Origin: Pseudomonas shirazensis | GTDB taxonomy: Bacteria; Pseudomonadota; Gammaproteobacteria; Pseudomonadales; Pseudomonadaceae | Reading direction: 5' to 3' | Length of the DNA: 64,000 nucleotides | Assembly (NCBI RefSeq): GCF_014268785.2 | Contig: NZ_JABWRD020000002.1 | Coordinates: 464,501-528,500 of the forward strand | The notes under the pieces: model-generated | What the model was told of the DNA's origin: nothing | What the model saw: the letters and a program-made list of their open reading frames with translations, nothing else | The model's database searches: none | Shown: in pieces, positions 27,134-37,884 of the stretch | Layout: every line of letters starts with the position of its first letter | How positions within the stretch are numbered: position 1 is the first letter of the stretch | Program-made: the position numbers and the translations under genes

Positions 27134-27367
27134 ATGGCCTCGCTCTGGAACCTGCTGTTCAAGCGCTCGCCCCAGCTTATCTATGCTCGCCTCGACAGCA
27201 CCGGTTGCTGCCTGGGTTTCAAGCAGTGCAGCCTGCCGCCCAGCGGTAGCGGCTGGGTTCAGGTCAGTGACATGCAGCTTGCCTGGCTGGGCCGGACCTT
27301 GCCTGCTAGCGCCCGGGTTTGCGTCAGTGCAAGCCGTCGTTGGCAGCAACGCAGCCTGCCCGCCTGA
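27134..27367 (+). CDS. Hypothetical small protein
   Basis: This is 77 residues from the ATG at 27134. The start has only a weak ribosome site (taaagg at 27117-27122). The sequence includes two adjacent cysteines (STGCCLGFKQC) and a WVQVSDMQLAWLG stretch, with no membrane segment or known motif. I recognise no family beyond a vague memory of a conserved Pseudomonas hypothetical upstream of mqo. Codon use is like the neighbours. Confidence 0.6.
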   Translation: MASLWNLLFKRSPQLIYARLDSTGCCLGFKQCSLPPSGSGWVQVSDMQLAWLGRTLPASARVCVSASRRWQQRSLPA

Positions 27368-27973
27368 CAAATGCTGCAATAAAAACCGCGATTAACGACC
27401 TTTCTGCCCGCGACATCGCTATAATCTCCCCCCGATTATAAGGACGTCTCCTGATCGGGCCCCGCACCTGCCGATTGACCCCGGCACCTTCACCGCCTCG
27501 CCCACAGAGAGCCTTCCACTTCAGGTCTTGCATCCGGCTGTTGCGCCTGCTTTTTCTGGCCTTCTGCACTGCATGAACCTGTGGGTTGCCATCGCGCAGT
27601 CCCTTTTTGAGGTTCACGTCTCCAAAAGAGCGTGGAAAAAACCAGGTTTTCACAACTTCACAAGAGTGTGGCGAGCAAATGAACAGTCTGGCATGTGCAA
27701 CAGCAGCAGATGTGTCCCCAACAGCCCCTGATGGCCGGTATTGGCGCTCATCCATGATGAGTCACTGAGGCCGGTCCATAACGCACGTCGGACACCTTGA
27801 CCATAAGTCGAATTGCCGCAGCCGTGGCAATCAGCGTTCAATAGCTGAACCCTGAGACTGATTGGCGGTGTTCGCGAAGTTGCAAGAACTGCGAAGAGTC
27901 GGACATGGCGAGCCTGGCAACCCCAGGGATCCTATGCTGTCAATTAGGTGCTGTAGATTGTGGAGACGCGTTA
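27368..27973. other. 606-base non-coding region upstream of mqo
   Basis: No convincing gene is present; the short frames here have poor codon use and overlap antisense ones. A perfect TATAAT lies at 27420-27425, inside a small palindrome (ataatc 27421-27426, gattat 27434-27439). No good -35 hexamer accompanies it. If transcription starts near 27432 the mqo mRNA would carry a leader of more than 500 bases, or a separate small RNA is made here. A ribosome site (ggag) sits just before the mqo ATG. Confidence 0.5.
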
Positions 27974-29479
27974 ATGGCGCAGAACGAATCGGTTGATGTA
28001 GTACTGGTAGGCGCGGGCATCATGAGTGCCACCCTGGCCGTACTGCTCAAGGAGCTCGACCCGGCCCTCAAACTGGAGGTCGTCGAGGCGATGGACTCCG
28101 GGGCTGCAGAAAGCTCGAACCCTTGGAACAACGCCGGGACCGGCCATGCCGGCCTGTGCGAGCTGAACTACACGCCGCAGGCCGCCGATGGCAGCATCGA
28201 CATCAAGAAGGCCGTGCACATCAACACTCAGTTCGAGGTGTCACGGCAGTTCTGGGCTTACCTGATCAACAAGGGTGGCCTCGGCGCGCCGCGTGACTTC
28301 ATCAATCCCGTGCCACACCTGAGCTACGTCGAAGGTGACAAGGGCGTGTCCTTCCTCAAGAAGCGTTTCGAGCTGCTCAAGCAGCACCACGCCTTCAGCG
28401 AGATGGAGTACACCGAAGACAAGGCGGTGATGCGCGACTGGATGCCGTTGATGATGCCCGGCCGCCCGGCCGACCAGCACATCGCCGCAACCCGCGTGAT
28501 GAAAGGCACCGACGTCAACTTCGGTGCCTTGACCAACAAGCTGCTGAAAATCCTCGGCAACACCGCGGACAGCCAGGTCAAGTACAGCAAGAAGGTCGTC
28601 GGCCTGCGCCGTAACGGCGCCGGCTGGACCGTCAGCATCAAGGACGTCAACAGCGGCGGTAGCCGTGAAGTCGATGCACGCTTTGTCTTTCTCGGCGCTG
28701 GTGGCGCGGCATTGCCATTGCTGCAGGCTTCGGGCATTCCCGAGAGCAAAGGCTTTGGCGGCTTCCCGGTGAGCGGCCAGTGGCTACGCTGCGACAACCC
28801 GGAAATCGTCAAGCAGCACCAGGCCAAGGTCTACAGCCAGGCTGCCGTGGGCGCTCCGCCGATGTCGGTGCCGCACCTGGATACCCGTGTCGTCGACGGC
28901 AAAACCTCGCTGCTGTTCGGCCCCTACGCCGGCTTCACCACCAAGTTCCTCAAGCACGGTTCGCTGCTCGACCTGCCACTGTCGGTACGCCTGGGCAACC
29001 TCGGTCCGATGCTGGCAGTCGCGCGCGACAACATGGACCTGACCAAGTACCTGGTCAGTGAAGTGATGCAGTCGATGGAGCAACGCCTGGACTCGCTGCG
29101 CCGCTTCTACCCAGAAGCCAAAGCCGAAGACTGGCGTCTGGAAGTGGCCGGCCAGCGCGTGCAGATCATCAAGAAAGACCCGAAAAAAGGCGGCGTGCTG
29201 CAATTTGGCACCGAGCTGGTTGCGGCGGCCGACGGCAGCCTGGCGGCCCTGCTGGGCGCATCCCCTGGTGCCTCGGTGACGGTGTCGATCATGCTTGATC
29301 TGATCGAACGCTGCTTCCCTGAGCAAGCCAAGGGTGCCTGGGCGAGCAAGCTGCACGAGATCTTCCCTGCTCGGGAAAGTGTCCTGGCCAGCGATGCAGC
29401 GCTGTACCGCAAGGTCAGCGAGCATAACGACCAGGTATTGCAGATGGTTGAAAGCAGCCCGGCTCAGCATTACGCCTGA
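27974..29479 (+). CDS. mqo: Malate:quinone oxidoreductase
   Basis: This is 501 residues from the ATG at 27974, which has tggag upstream. The FAD-binding fold starts at residue 7 ([19 protein letters not shown]), followed by the family motif [20 protein letters not shown]. It oxidises malate to oxaloacetate and passes electrons to the quinone pool from the inner face of the inner membrane, as part of the TCA cycle; pseudomonads rely on Mqo more than on soluble malate dehydrogenase. An upstream extension to 27905 is unlikely. Confidence 0.96.
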   Translation: MAQNESVDVVLVGAGIMSATLAVLLKELDPALKLEVVEAMDSGAAESSNPWNNAGTGHAGLCELNYTPQAADGSIDIKKAVHINTQFEVSRQFWAYLINKGGLGAPRDFINPVPHLSYVEGDKGVSFLKKRFELLKQHHAFSEMEYTEDKAVMRDWMPLMMPGRPADQHIAATRVMKGTDVNFGALTNKLLKILGNTADSQVKYSKKVVGLRRNGAGWTVSIKDVNSGGSREVDARFVFLGAGGAALPLLQASGIPESKGFGGFPVSGQWLRCDNPEIVKQHQAKVYSQAAVGAPPMSVPHLDTRVVDGKTSLLFGPYAGFTTKFLKHGSLLDLPLSVRLGNLGPMLAVARDNMDLTKYLVSEVMQSMEQRLDSLRRFYPEAKAEDWRLEVAGQRVQIIKKDPKKGGVLQFGTELVAAADGSLAALLGASPGASVTVSIMLDLIERCFPEQAKGAWASKLHEIFPARESVLASDAALYRKVSEHNDQVLQMVESSPAQHYA

Positions 29480-29487
29480 CCGGTCTA

Positions 29488-29506
29488 GGGGCCGCTCTGC
29501 GGCCCC
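29488..29506. terminator. Hairpin after mqo
   Basis: Arms ggggccgc (29488-29495) and gcggcccc (29499-29506) lie between the convergent mqo and PA4642-like genes. The U-run is absent. Confidence 0.6.
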
Positions 29507-29529
29507 AAATCACCCCAGACTCAGATCAC

Positions 29530-29817
29530 TCAACCACGGGCGTTGATGATCTCGATGTACTCCGCCGCATTACGCTGATCAGCGATCTGCTCGACGAAAG
29601 TTTGACCGTGCTCGTCCTTGCCGTCCAGCTCATAACCCGCCTCGACGAAGAACCCGACAAACCGCTCGAAGTCATCGATGCGCAGGCCACGATAGGCTTT
29701 GACCAGCTTGTGCGCGGACGGCGATGTCACGCCGTCGGCCGGGTCGTACTGCAGAAACGACTTGATGTAGTCGTCACTGATCTCGTCACCAATCACTTGC
29801 TTCTTGTCTTTACGCAT
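29530..29817 (-). CDS. PA4642 family protein
   Basis: This is 95 residues from the ATG at 29815-29817 (MRKDKKQVIGDEISDDY). It is a small, acidic, soluble protein with a helical pattern (YRGLRIDDFERFVGFFVEAG) and a C-terminal EYIEIINARG. It corresponds to the conserved Pseudomonas protein first listed as PA4642, which in P. aeruginosa is also next to mqo. Function unknown. Confidence 0.82.
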   Translation of the reverse strand: MRKDKKQVIGDEISDDYIKSFLQYDPADGVTSPSAHKLVKAYRGLRIDDFERFVGFFVEAGYELDGKDEHGQTFVEQIADQRNAAEYIEIINARG

Positions 29818-29885
29818 TGCCGACTCCACCTAAGCCATCACCAAATTTCGCAGGGCGGCAGTGTACCCCCGCCAATGCGCAGGCC

Positions 29886-30356
29886 TCAACGCGTACGTAC
29901 GGTGCCGGTATGCAGATCCGCCCAGACATGGCCGTTGGCGTAAGTCAGAAACTGCACGTAGAGGGTCTCGTTGCGCAGCAGGTCGATGATCACCCGGTAG
30001 TCGGCCATCGGGTAATTCAGGCTCAGGGTGCGGGTCTTGTCGTCGTAGACTGGCTTCTTCAGGCTCTTGCCACCTTCACCATCGAAGCTGAGCAATACTT
30101 GGGTAATCGTCGCGCCCTTGCTCAGCGGCTTGCCTTTCAGGCGCATCTGCAGCGAGGCGGTGATCGGGATCGGTTGTTGGTCAGACTGACGCTGGGTGCC
30201 AACCACCACCGAGTAGTCGGTGACTTGCAGCAACTGTTGACTGGTCGGCGCCTCTTGGCGCAGCGACTGGTCATCAGGTGGCAGAAACTGGCTGTGCAGG
30301 GGCGCCGCAGACAATGGCAGGCTCAGCGCCAACAGCAAGGGAATGAACGCACGCAT
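29886..30356 (-). CDS. Hypothetical periplasmic protein
   Basis: This is 156 residues from the ATG at 30354-30356. A signal peptide is clear (MRAFIPLLLALSLPLSAAPL), so the mature protein is periplasmic. The body is beta-rich (YSVVVGTQRQSDQQPIPITAS, then LSLNYPMADYRVIIDLL). I do not recognise a named domain. The gene follows the hpt-wbuC unit on the same strand with a 41-base gap, so it may be co-transcribed. Confidence 0.75.
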   Translation of the reverse strand: MRAFIPLLLALSLPLSAAPLHSQFLPPDDQSLRQEAPTSQQLLQVTDYSVVVGTQRQSDQQPIPITASLQMRLKGKPLSKGATITQVLLSFDGEGGKSLKKPVYDDKTRTLSLNYPMADYRVIIDLLRNETLYVQFLTYANGHVWADLHTGTVRTR

Positions 30357-30397
30357 GTGAGGCTCCTTGGCATGAAGCCGCACTCTAGCATGCCCGC

Positions 30398-30871
30398 TCA
30401 GGCGAACTGCGCGCGCATCCACACCTGGTATGCGGCAACCCCTGGCTCACCCTCACGCGGCGCCCATGGCGCCAGCTCACCCTCACCCACCGGGCGATAA
30501 GGGCCGGCCTTGCACTCGAACAGAATGCTGTCGGCGGCGAGCACCACCAGCGCGTGATAGACACCCGGTGGCAGGTCGACACCGAGGCACTCGCCACCGG
30601 CCTCGAGCAGGCGTTTTTCGATAACCCCGCCCTTCTCGTCGAACAGCAGCAGGCCAAGGCGCCCTTTGAGCACCAGCAAGGCCTCGGCTTTGTCTTCGCT
30701 CAGGTGGCGATGCGGCGGGATGTAGGTGTCAGGCTGCAAGCCAACCGCCATGCGGTGGCACGGTTCGGCCATGGCATGAAAGTTATGGTGCTGACGCCCG
30801 CGCGGGTTGGCCGCAGCCTGCTCGGCCAGGCCGGCAAACAAGGACTGGTCGATGAATGCCGGCGCGCGCAT
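30398..30871 (-). CDS. WbuC family cupin metalloprotein
   Basis: This 157-residue protein contains a cupin barrel with the metal motif YIPPHRHLSEDKAEALLVLKG (HxH...E) and DLPPGVYHALVVL. The WbuC family is named from O-antigen clusters but its reaction is not known. Here it directly follows hpt (3 bases between them) and is part of that transcript. Confidence 0.85.
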   Translation of the reverse strand: MRAPAFIDQSLFAGLAEQAAANPRGRQHHNFHAMAEPCHRMAVGLQPDTYIPPHRHLSEDKAEALLVLKGRLGLLLFDEKGGVIEKRLLEAGGECLGVDLPPGVYHALVVLAADSILFECKAGPYRPVGEGELAPWAPREGEPGVAAYQVWMRAQFA

Positions 30872-30874
30872 GGC

Positions 30875-31432
30875 TTACAGGCCCTTTACGGCGAAGATGC
30901 CGTTGGCGTTGCGCCAGTAGCCTTTGTAGTCCATGCCATAGCCGAAGATGTAGCGGTCGATGCACGGCAAACCGACGAAGTTGGCTTTCAGGTCCGGACT
31001 GGCCTTACGGTCATGCTCCTTGTCGATCAGCACTGCGGTGTACACCTCACGGGCGCCGGCATGCTTGCAGAACTCGATGATCGCGCTGAGGGTGTGGCCC
31101 TCGTCGAGAATGTCATCGACGATCAGCACATCGCGGTCAATGAACGATACTTCCGGCTTGGCCTTCCAGAACAGCTCACCGCCGCTGGTCTGGTTGCGGT
31201 AGCGAGTGGCGTGCAGGTAGGACGCTTCGAGCGGGAACTGCAGATGGGTAAGCAGCTTGCCGGCGAAAATCAGGCCACCGTTCATGACGCAGAACACGAC
31301 CGGGTTCTTCTCATGCAGCTCGCGGCTGATGTGCTCGCCTACCTTGGCGATGGCCGCTTCGACCTCGGCTTCGTTGTACAGGCAGTCAGCTTCGCGCATG
31401 ACTTGGCGGATGTGCTCGAGATCGGCGGACAT
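30875..31432 (-). CDS. hpt: Hypoxanthine phosphoribosyltransferase
   Basis: This 185-residue protein is of HPRT length. The PRPP-binding motif is DVLIVDDILDEGHTL and the Mg/pyrophosphate loop region FCVMNGGLIFAGKLL is present. It salvages hypoxanthine (and guanine in some enzymes) to the nucleotide using PRPP, in the cytoplasm. It is divergent from upp, which salvages uracil, so the two promoters lie within 31433-31595. Confidence 0.93.
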   Translation of the reverse strand: MSADLEHIRQVMREADCLYNEAEVEAAIAKVGEHISRELHEKNPVVFCVMNGGLIFAGKLLTHLQFPLEASYLHATRYRNQTSGGELFWKAKPEVSFIDRDVLIVDDILDEGHTLSAIIEFCKHAGAREVYTAVLIDKEHDRKASPDLKANFVGLPCIDRYIFGYGMDYKGYWRNANGIFAVKGL

Positions 31433-31595
31433 GGCGCTCCCCAGGGGTCGGAATCGGAAAAGCGGGCAAAGGTACGCATCCGCTGGCCTCAGATCAAGCG
31501 TTTATGGACTAACGTGCACAATGACAAAGCGACAGCTCAGGCTGAATAGATTAATCTAGCGCGGTTTTTTTGCCCGCCTTCCGGAGCCCTCCCCC

Positions 31596-32234
31596 ATGCC
31601 TACTCGTGAGATCCGCCATCCGCTGATCCGCCACAAGCTCGGCCTTATGCGCCGTGCCGATATCAGCACCAAGAACTTTCGCGAACTCGCCCAGGAAGTG
31701 GGCGCCCTGCTGACTTATGAGGCCACCCAGGACCTGCCACTGGAATCCTACGAAATCGACGGCTGGAGCGGTAAAGTCCAGGTCGAGAAAATCGCCGGCA
31801 AGAAGATCACTGTAGTACCGATCCTGCGTGCCGGCATCGGCATGCTCGACGGCGTGCTCAGCCTGATCCCGGGCGCCAAGGTCAGCGCCGTGGGCGTCGC
31901 CCGCAACGAAGAAACCCTCGAAGCGCACACCTACCTTGAGAAGCTGGCACCGGACATCAATCAGCGCCTGGCACTGATCATCGACCCGATGCTGGCCACC
32001 GGTGCGTCGATGGTCGCAACCATCGACCTGCTGAAAAAAGCCGGCTGCAAGGAGATCCGCGCCATGGTGCTGGTGGCGGCCCCCGAGGGTATCGCCACAG
32101 TCGAGAAGGCCCACCCGGATGTGAGCATTTACACCGCCTCGATCGACGAGCGCCTCAACCAGCACGGCTACATCATCCCAGGCCTGGGCGATGCCGGTGA
32201 CAAGATCTTCGGCACCAAGCAGAAGGACGCCTGA
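31596..32234 (+). CDS. upp: Uracil phosphoribosyltransferase
   Basis: This 212-residue protein shows the uracil PRTase signature: PRPP motif [19 protein letters not shown] and the C-terminal uracil-binding region [17 protein letters not shown]. It converts uracil and PRPP to UMP. It is two bases ahead of the permease gene uraA, a classical upp-uraA operon. Confidence 0.97.
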   Translation: MPTREIRHPLIRHKLGLMRRADISTKNFRELAQEVGALLTYEATQDLPLESYEIDGWSGKVQVEKIAGKKITVVPILRAGIGMLDGVLSLIPGAKVSAVGVARNEETLEAHTYLEKLAPDINQRLALIIDPMLATGASMVATIDLLKKAGCKEIRAMVLVAAPEGIATVEKAHPDVSIYTASIDERLNQHGYIIPGLGDAGDKIFGTKQKDA

Positions 32235-32236
32235 TC

Positions 32237-33511
32237 ATGCAGGACGGCTTCAACGACCCGCTCTGGCGCCAGGTCGTCTCGGGCGCGCAGATGCTCTTCG
32301 TGGCATTTGGCGCGCTGGTGCTGATGCCGCTGATCACCGGCCTCGACCCTAACGTGGCGCTGTTCACCGCCGGCATCGGCACCTTGCTGTTCCAGCTGGT
32401 AACGGGCCGTCAGGTACCGGTGTTTCTCGCCTCGAGCTTCGCCTTCATCACCCCGATCATCCTCGCCAAAGGTCAGTTCGGCCTGGCCGAGACCATGGGC
32501 GGAGTGATGGCGGCAGGCTTCGTCTACACCTTCATGGGCATGATGGTGAAGATCAAAGGCACCGGTTTCATCGACCGCATGCTGCCGCCGGTGGTGATCG
32601 GCCCGGTGATCATTTCAATCGGCCTGGCGATGGCGCCGATTGCCGCCAACATGGCCATGGGCAAGGGCGGCGATGGCGCTGTGCTGATTCCGTATCAGAC
32701 CGCGATGCTGATTTCCATGCCGGCCCTGCTGACGACCTTGATCGTGGCCGTGTTCGGCAAGGGCATCTTCCGCCTGGTGCCGATCATTGCCGGGGTTCTG
32801 GTCGGTTTTGCCATGGCCTTTGCCTTTGGCGTGGTCGACACTGCCAAGATCGCTGCGGCGCCCTGGCTGGCGATTCCCCATTTCACCGCGCCAGCGTTCA
32901 ACTGGCAGGCGATTCTGTTCATCGTGCCGGTGGCCTTGGCGCCGGCAATCGAGCATATCGGTGGAGTGATTGCTGTCGGCAGCGTGACTGGACGCGACTA
33001 CCTGAAAAAGCCCGGCCTGCATCGCACGCTGCTGGGCGATGGCCTGGCCACTACTGCTGCCGGCCTGTTCGGCGGGCCGCCCAACACGACCTACGCGGAA
33101 GTGACCGGTGCGGTGATGCTGACCAAGAACTACAACCCGAAGATCATGACCTGGGCGGCGGTGTTTGCCATAACCCTGGCGTTTGTCGGCAAGTTCGGCG
33201 CGCTGCTGCAGAGCATTCCGGTACCGGTCATGGGTGGCATCCTGTGTTTGCTGTTTGGTTCGATTGCAGCGGTGGGGATGAACACCATGATCCGCCACAA
33301 GATCGACCTGAGCGAGGCGCGTAACCTGGTGATCGTTTCGGTGACCTTGGTGTTCGGGATTGGCGGGGTACTGATTGGCAGCGGTGATGGGCCGGATGAC
33401 TGGGGCCTGAAGGGCATTGCGCTGTGTGCCATTGTGGCGATTGTGTTGAATCTGTTGCTGCCTGGGAATGATGGGTGGAAGAACAACAAGCTGGATGATC
33501 AGTTGCCCTGA
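32237..33511 (+). CDS. uraA: Uracil:proton symporter (NCS2 family)
   Basis: This 424-residue membrane protein has the NCS2 permease pattern, about 14 hydrophobic segments, with the substrate-binding motifs APAIEHIGGVIAVG and GGPPNTTYAEVTGAV. It imports uracil for the upstream upp product. The start follows the upp stop with two bases between (TGATCATG), implying translational coupling. Confidence 0.95.
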   Translation: MQDGFNDPLWRQVVSGAQMLFVAFGALVLMPLITGLDPNVALFTAGIGTLLFQLVTGRQVPVFLASSFAFITPIILAKGQFGLAETMGGVMAAGFVYTFMGMMVKIKGTGFIDRMLPPVVIGPVIISIGLAMAPIAANMAMGKGGDGAVLIPYQTAMLISMPALLTTLIVAVFGKGIFRLVPIIAGVLVGFAMAFAFGVVDTAKIAAAPWLAIPHFTAPAFNWQAILFIVPVALAPAIEHIGGVIAVGSVTGRDYLKKPGLHRTLLGDGLATTAAGLFGGPPNTTYAEVTGAVMLTKNYNPKIMTWAAVFAITLAFVGKFGALLQSIPVPVMGGILCLLFGSIAAVGMNTMIRHKIDLSEARNLVIVSVTLVFGIGGVLIGSGDGPDDWGLKGIALCAIVAIVLNLLLPGNDGWKNNKLDDQLP

Positions 33512-33565
33512 GAGGTGATTGGGTGACCCTGCTTTGTTGGGGTTTATCCGGTATTTGTGTGAATA

Positions 33566-33662
33566 GTTAGGGCCCCTTTCGCCCTTACAGCGAGTCACTT
33601 TTTTGGCAAACGCCGGGCGTTTGCCAAAAGTGACTCGCCGTAAGGGCGAAAGGGGCCATAAC
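33566..33662. repeat. Long intergenic inverted repeat (about 46-base arms)
   Basis: The left arm 33566-33614 and the right arm 33616-33662 are reverse complements except for a one-base mismatch near each of two places and a two-base insertion in a T run. It contains gtgactcgccgtaagggcga on the right arm, a sequence I recall as frequent in P. putida intergenic regions. It lies between convergent uraA and hemH and may stop transcription from both sides. It is not a REP element of the standard putida type. Confidence 0.85.
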
Positions 33663-33709
33663 AGCCCCTAAATCAATTGGATAGTGCAAAGAAAACCGCC
33701 CCCCATACA

Positions 33710-34723
33710 TCAGCCCTCTTCACAAAGCCGAGCCAACGTCCGAGCCCACTGCGGATGATCATTCAAACAAGGCACAAGCACCAACTCCTCCCCCCCAGCC
33801 TCGATAAACTGCTCCCGCCCCCGATCCCCGATCTCCTCGAGCGTCTCGATACAGTCAGCAACAAACGCCGGGCACATCACCAGCAACCGCTTCACCCCAG
33901 CCTTGGCCAACTCATCAAGCCGCGTCTCGGTATAAGGCTCGATCCACTTGGCCCGCCCCAACCGCGACTGGAACGAAGCCGACCACTTGCCATCCGCAAT
34001 GCCCATCGCCTTGGCAAACGCCGCCGCACTGGCCAGGCACTGCGAGCGATAGCACACCGCCCGCACATTGGCACACGCCTGCTGGCAGCAATCGGCACTC
34101 TGGAAGCAATGATTGCCGGTCGGATCAAGCTTCTTCAGATGCCGCTCAGGCAGCCCATGGAAGCTCAACAACAGATGGTCATAGTCATCCTGCAGATACG
34201 GCCGCGCACTGGCCACCAACGCATCGATATAGCTCGGCTGATCATAGAACGGCTGCAACACCCGCATCTCCAGCGGCAACCGGTTCTGTGCAATGGTCTG
34301 CGTCGCCAACTCGATCACGGTGGTTACCGTACTGTCAGCGAACTGCGGATAGAGCGGCGCCAATGTCACCTTGCGTACGCCCTGCGCAGCCAGGCGCTTG
34401 AGCACCTCCGGCAGCGCCGGCTGGCCATAGCGCATGGCTACTTCCACCGGGCCATGCGGCCAATGCGCATGCATGGCGGCTTGCAGACGACGGGTCAGCA
34501 CCACCAGCGGCGAGCCCTCATCCCACCAGATCGACGCGTAGGCATGAGCCGACTGCTCAGGGCGCTTGATCAGGATCAGCGACACCAGCAAGCGCCGCAC
34601 CGGCCACGGCAGGTCGATCACGTACGGGTCCATCAGAAACTGGTTGAGGTAACGGCGCACGTCGGCTACCGAAGTGGAGGCTGGCGAACCCAGGTTGACC
34701 AGCAGCAGGGCATGATCGGTCAT
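33710..34723 (-). CDS. hemH: Ferrochelatase
   Basis: This is 337 residues from the ATG at 34721-34723 ([14 protein letters not shown]). The ferrochelatase signatures are [14 protein letters not shown] with the catalytic His and [17 protein letters not shown] with the conserved Glu. It inserts Fe2+ into protoporphyrin IX, the last step of haem synthesis, at the inner membrane. It is the second gene of a unit led by the TIGR01777 gene (13-base gap) and so would share the divergent promoter region containing the TGTACA boxes. Confidence 0.96.
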   Translation of the reverse strand: MTDHALLLVNLGSPASTSVADVRRYLNQFLMDPYVIDLPWPVRRLLVSLILIKRPEQSAHAYASIWWDEGSPLVVLTRRLQAAMHAHWPHGPVEVAMRYGQPALPEVLKRLAAQGVRKVTLAPLYPQFADSTVTTVIELATQTIAQNRLPLEMRVLQPFYDQPSYIDALVASARPYLQDDYDHLLLSFHGLPERHLKKLDPTGNHCFQSADCCQQACANVRAVCYRSQCLASAAAFAKAMGIADGKWSASFQSRLGRAKWIEPYTETRLDELAKAGVKRLLVMCPAFVADCIETLEEIGDRGREQFIEAGGEELVLVPCLNDHPQWARTLARLCEEG

Positions 34724-34736
34724 GCAGCGTCCTATG

Positions 34737-35642
34737 TCAGAGGCGCCCGGACAGGTTGTCCAGCGCCGATTGCAGATCGTTGAAACGGAAGGTGAAGCCA
34801 GCCGCCAGCAAGCGGGTCGGGCGCGCACGCTGGCCACCGAGAAGCAAAGTAGACAGCTCGCCCAGCCCGGCCTTCAACACCAGCGCCGGCACGGGCAACA
34901 ACGCCGGTCGATGCAGCGCCTTGCCCAGGCATTTGGCAAAGGTACGGTTGCGCACAGGCTCGGGCGCGCAGGCATTATAAGGACCGCTGGCGTCGTTGTG
35001 GCGCATGAGAAAATCTATCAGGGCGACCTGATCATCTATATGGATCCACGGCATCCACTGCCGACCACTGCCCAGCGGCCCGCCCAGGCCGAGTTTGAAC
35101 GGCAGGCGCAGGCGCGACAAAAAGCCGCCATCGCTGGCCAGCACCAACCCGGTCCGCACCAGCACCACGCGTATGCCAAGCGCTTGAGCACGCTGCGCGG
35201 TCTCTTCCCAGGCGATGCACAGCTGGCTGGCGAAGTCCTCCTTGACCGGTTGCGAAGCCTCGGTCAGCTCGCGCTCACCGCCATCGCCATACCAGCCCAC
35301 TGCTGAGCCTGACACCAGCACCTCAGGGCGCTGCTCGCGCTTTTGCAGCCACGCCAGCAACTGCTCGGTCAAAGTAATGCGGCTGGCCCAAAGCAGGTTG
35401 CGCCGCGCTGCGGTCCAGTGCCGGTCGGCAATCGGTGCGCCGGCCAGATTGATCACTGCGTCGATCGGGTCATCGGCAGCCAGATCATCCAGCTGGGCGA
35501 TACCGCGTACGCCGCTGCCACAAAGCATCGGCACCTGTTCCGGGCGCCGGCTCCAGACCGTCAACCGATGGCCCTGGCCAGTCCACAGACGGCAAAGATG
35601 CCTGCCGAGCAAACCGGTACCGCCTGTCAGCAATATATGCAT
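34737..35642 (-). CDS. TIGR01777 family epimerase/oxidoreductase
   Basis: This 301-residue protein is an extended-type short-chain dehydrogenase: nucleotide loop [34 protein letters not shown], and the TIGR01777 C-terminal region. Its substrate is unknown. The catalytic Tyr-x3-Lys of the classical family is not obvious, as is common in this family. It is the first gene of the unit with hemH and divergent from the flavoenzyme gene. Confidence 0.9.
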   Translation of the reverse strand: MHILLTGGTGLLGRHLCRLWTGQGHRLTVWSRRPEQVPMLCGSGVRGIAQLDDLAADDPIDAVINLAGAPIADRHWTAARRNLLWASRITLTEQLLAWLQKREQRPEVLVSGSAVGWYGDGGERELTEASQPVKEDFASQLCIAWEETAQRAQALGIRVVLVRTGLVLASDGGFLSRLRLPFKLGLGGPLGSGRQWMPWIHIDDQVALIDFLMRHNDASGPYNACAPEPVRNRTFAKCLGKALHRPALLPVPALVLKAGLGELSTLLLGGQRARPTRLLAAGFTFRFNDLQSALDNLSGRL

Positions 35643-35742
35643 GGCTGTGTCCTCGCAGATCGTCGGGGTGGTCTATTTTTAACAACAAGGCACTTTCTTG
35701 ACCGCACGCTCTCGGATAAACATAGGCCAAGCTGGCCTGTAG

Positions 35743-36816
<1,074 letters not shown>

Positions 36817-36823
36817 ATCTGGC

Positions 36824-36906
36824 TGTAAACCTGTACAGAAAAAACTATTTGCATAAATGCGTGGCTGTGCTGGAATAGACTTGTACACAAGGAGCAACCT
36901 TGTACA
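36824..36906 (+). promoter_or_regulatory. TGTACA box cluster ahead of the DUF523-MerR-phrB operon
   Basis: tgtaca occurs at 36832-36837, 36882-36887 and 36901-36906, with a related tgtaaa at 36824-36829, all within 83 bases of non-coding DNA. The last two are 13 bases apart and lie close to the start of the DUF523/DUF1722 gene at 36925. Exact promoter elements are not clear. They resemble the half-sites upstream of the flavoenzyme and are probably bound by the MerR regulator encoded in this operon. Confidence 0.65.
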
Positions 36907-36924
36907 GGTATTCTGGAGGCAGCG

Positions 36925-37884
36925 ATGAACGCGTTGGCGAAACCCCGCATTGGCATCAGTGCCTGCCTGCTCGGCGAGAACGTGCGCTACAACGGCGGGC
37001 ACAAGGCTTCCGAACTCTGCTTGAGTGCTTTCGAAGCGCACTTCGACTGGGCACCGTTGTGCCCTGAGGTCGCCATCGGTCTGGGTATTCCGCGCGATCC
37101 GATCCGCCTGGTAGGTGATCCGCAACACCCCGAAGTGGTTGCCACGCGCAACCCCGGCGCCAACTACTCTGCCCCACTGCGCGCCTATGGCGAGCAGATG
37201 GCTGATGAGATCGGCGATGTCTGCGGTTATATCTTCATGCAGAAGTCGCCCTCATGCGGCTTGGAGCGGGTCAAGGTCTATCAGGACAACGGCCACCCTG
37301 CGCTCAAAGGTGGCCGCGGTGCCTACGCCGACGCTTTCTGCGCGCGCCGCCCCGATCTGCCGGTCGAAGAGGAGGGCCGCCTGCATGATCCGGTGCTGCG
37401 GGAGAACTTCATCAGCCGCGTGTATGCCTACGCCGACTGGCAGCAGCAACTGGCTGTGGGGCTGAGCCGGGGTGCGTTGGTGAGTTTCCATTCGCGGTAC
37501 AAATACCTGCTGATGGCCAACAATCCCAAAGCCTATCGCGAGCTTGGCCGGCTGTTGGGCAGCATGCGCAAGGATGACGACCCGCAGCAGGTCGGCGCGC
37601 AGTACTTCAGCCTCCTGATGCAGGCACTGCGCCGCCCGGCCAACCGCGGCACCCATTGCAACGTGCTGCTGCACCTGAGCGGTTATCTGCGCGATGCGCT
37701 GGATCAGGGTGACCGCGCCGAGCTGCAGCAGGTAATCGGCCAATATCAGCAAGGAATCGTGCCATTGGTAGTACCGATGACCCTGCTCAAACACCACCTG
37801 CGGGTACATCCAGACCCCTACCTCAGCCAGCAGGCCTATCTGCAGCCCCACCCCGAGAGTCTAGGTCTACGCAATGCAGTCTGA
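36925..37884 (+). CDS. DUF523 and DUF1722 (YbgA) fusion protein
   Basis: This 319-residue protein joins two domains: DUF523 in residues 8-160, with conserved Cys residues (ISACLLGENVRYNGGHK and QKSPSCGLERV), and DUF1722/YbgA in residues 190-300 (LVSFHSRYKYLLMANNPKAYRELGRLLG). In E. coli, YbgA is next to the photolyase gene phr; here too it precedes phrB. The function is unknown; the two Cys motifs could bind a metal or Fe-S cluster. A ggagg ribosome site precedes the ATG. Confidence 0.92.
   Translation: MNALAKPRIGISACLLGENVRYNGGHKASELCLSAFEAHFDWAPLCPEVAIGLGIPRDPIRLVGDPQHPEVVATRNPGANYSAPLRAYGEQMADEIGDVCGYIFMQKSPSCGLERVKVYQDNGHPALKGGRGAYADAFCARRPDLPVEEEGRLHDPVLRENFISRVYAYADWQQQLAVGLSRGALVSFHSRYKYLLMANNPKAYRELGRLLGSMRKDDDPQQVGAQYFSLLMQALRRPANRGTHCNVLLHLSGYLRDALDQGDRAELQQVIGQYQQGIVPLVVPMTLLKHHLRVHPDPYLSQQAYLQPHPESLGLRNAV

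Noticed and set aside
27573..27731. Short reading frame in the mqo leader starting MNLWVAIAQSLFEV
   Set aside because: Codon use is unlike neighbouring genes, there is no ribosome site and frames on the opposite strand are equally long.
33566..33662. Considered as a CRISPR repeat or attachment site
   Set aside because: It is one inverted palindrome, with no regularly spaced direct repeats and no integrase gene nearby.
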